A stretch of DNA of 64,000 nucleotides from Nitrosospira sp. Nsp14 (GTDB lineage: Bacteria > Pseudomonadota > Gammaproteobacteria > Burkholderiales > Nitrosomonadaceae), in the NCBI RefSeq assembly GCF_900113575.1, contig NZ_FOPV01000001.1:62001-126000 (forward strand), written 5' to 3'. This document shows, one piece after another, positions 63,214 through 64,000 of the stretch; position 1 is the first letter of the stretch, and the number at the start of each line of letters is the position of its first letter. Position numbers and translations under genes: made by a program. The notes beneath the pieces are model-generated. The model worked only from the letters and a program-made list of their open reading frames with translations, made no database searches and was not told the origin of the DNA.

Positions 63214-64000
63214 ATGAGCGATTATCTTTTTACTTCTGAATCCGTATCCGAAGGTCATCCTGACAAAGTGGCCGATCAGATCTCCGATGCTATTCTGGAC
63301 GCGATCCTGGCCCAGGATCCCAATGCACGGGTAGCCTGCGAGACCTTATGCAGTACCGGCTTGATCGTGATGTCCGGCGAAATCACAACCGAGGCCAATG
63401 TCGACTATATACAGGTGGCACGCGCAGCCGTGAAGCGGATCGGATACGACAGTTCCGACGTTGGCTTTGACTACCGGACCTGCGCAGTCCTGACCGCTTT
63501 CAACAAACAATCCCCCGACATTGCCCAGGGCGTGAACCGTACCAAGGAAGAGGAAATGGATCAGGGGGCGGGCGATCAGGGGCTCATGTTCGGCTACGCC
63601 TGCGACGAAACGCCGCAATTGATGCCGATGCCGATCTATTATGCCCATCGCTTGATGGAGCGGCAGGCCGAGCTGAGAAAGGATGGACGCCTGCCGTGGC
63701 TGCGCCCGGATGCGAAATCGCAGGTATCGGTGCGCTACCGCAATGGTAAACCGCAACGGATCGAAACCGTCGTAATTTCGACCCAGCATCATCCCGACAT
63801 TTCGCACGGCCAATTAAGCGAGGCGGTAATCGAGGAACTTATCAAACCAGTGCTTCCAAAAAATTTATTGACTGCGGACACCCGTTATCTAGTCAATCCG
63901 ACCGGGCGTTTCGTAGTGGGAGGGCCTATGGGGGACTGCGGCCTCACGGGTCGTAAGATCATCGTGGACAGTTATGGCGGTACCGCGCATCACGGCGGTG
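63214..64000 (+). CDS. metK: S-adenosylmethionine synthase, N-terminal part (cut by window edge)
   Basis: The frame starts at ATG 63214 and is open to the window end, giving 262 residues of roughly 390 expected. Typical motifs: [35 protein letters not shown], and [25 protein letters not shown]. MetK makes SAM from methionine and ATP. The 5' leader of this gene shows no SAM or SAH riboswitch pattern that I recognise. It is divergent from dapF. Confidence 0.95.
   Translation, partial: MSDYLFTSESVSEGHPDKVADQISDAILDAILAQDPNARVACETLCSTGLIVMSGEITTEANVDYIQVARAAVKRIGYDSSDVGFDYRTCAVLTAFNKQSPDIAQGVNRTKEEEMDQGAGDQGLMFGYACDETPQLMPMPIYYAHRLMERQAELRKDGRLPWLRPDAKSQVSVRYRNGKPQRIETVVISTQHHPDISHGQLSEAVIEELIKPVLPKNLLTADTRYLVNPTGRFVVGGPMGDCGLTGRKIIVDSYGGTAHHGG

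Noticed and set aside
1-64000. CRISPR arrays, tRNA or rRNA genes, IS elements, prophage
   Set aside because: I looked for regular direct repeats with spacers, cloverleaf patterns and transposase or integrase genes and saw none; XerC is the housekeeping recombinase.

Overview
The window looks like a chromosomal segment of a betaproteobacterium, most like Nitrosospira or a relative in the Nitrosomonadaceae. This is inferred from the gene combination: a PEP-CTERM protein with an EpsA-type regulator, a hybrid type II secretion locus, a hopanoid cluster, an ExbB fused to a DUF2341 domain, and betaproteobacterial housekeeping genes. No ammonia-oxidation gene is present to prove it. I saw no rRNA, tRNA, IS element, prophage or CRISPR array. 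Codon use looks even throughout, so this reads as stable chromosome with accessory surface and secretion loci.

Region 1 (1-2425, minus strand): a partial and a complete two-domain multicopper-oxidase-like protein, then a NarL-type response regulator whose receiver domain lacks the usual acidic pair. Region 2 (2887-12747, plus): one tightly coupled operon for a type II secretion/type IV pilus-like machine: GspG, GspF, GspE, PilM/N/O/P-like inner-membrane proteins, a secretin with TPRs and a C-terminal cohesin-like domain, and three further pseudopilin-like proteins. Region 3 (13021-16916): an EpsA-like LuxR regulator, a cyclic-di-GMP-I (GEMM-I) riboswitch, the PEP-CTERM gene it precedes, and a secreted protein of unknown function.

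Region 4 (17041-29010): a two-partner secretion pair, TpsB and a TpsA of about 3,400 residues. Region 5 (29311-36331): a secreted glycerophosphodiesterase on the minus strand, then a Ton-like operon (DUF2341-LamG-ExbB fusion, ExbD, TonB-like, Porin_5-type porin, periplasmic coiled coil). Region 6 (36503-41373): a Lys/Ala-rich protein with an RHH-like C-terminus, trpG-trpD-trpC behind a clear promoter, and a general porin with a strong terminator. Region 7 (41902-50380): hopanoid genes hpnH, hpnM, hpnN, mlaA-like, shc and hpnG. Region 8 (50689-53745): rpsO, pnp, and dksA facing them.

Region 9 (54213-58186) is the most interesting. A small exported protein carries an NPF...GY leader-like motif, a single EGKCG core motif with its only cysteine, and two canonical EF-hands. 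It is followed with almost no gap by an MNIO/DUF692 enzyme, a DUF2063 partner protein and a class I methyltransferase. This is the layout of the HvfA/bufferin family of copper-binding RiPPs, but with an EF-hand-fused precursor and a possible extra tailoring enzyme. A HI0933-type flavoprotein follows. Region 10 (58316-64000): hslU, hslV, xerC, a DUF484 gene and dapF on the minus strand, and the start of metK on the plus strand, cut by the window edge.
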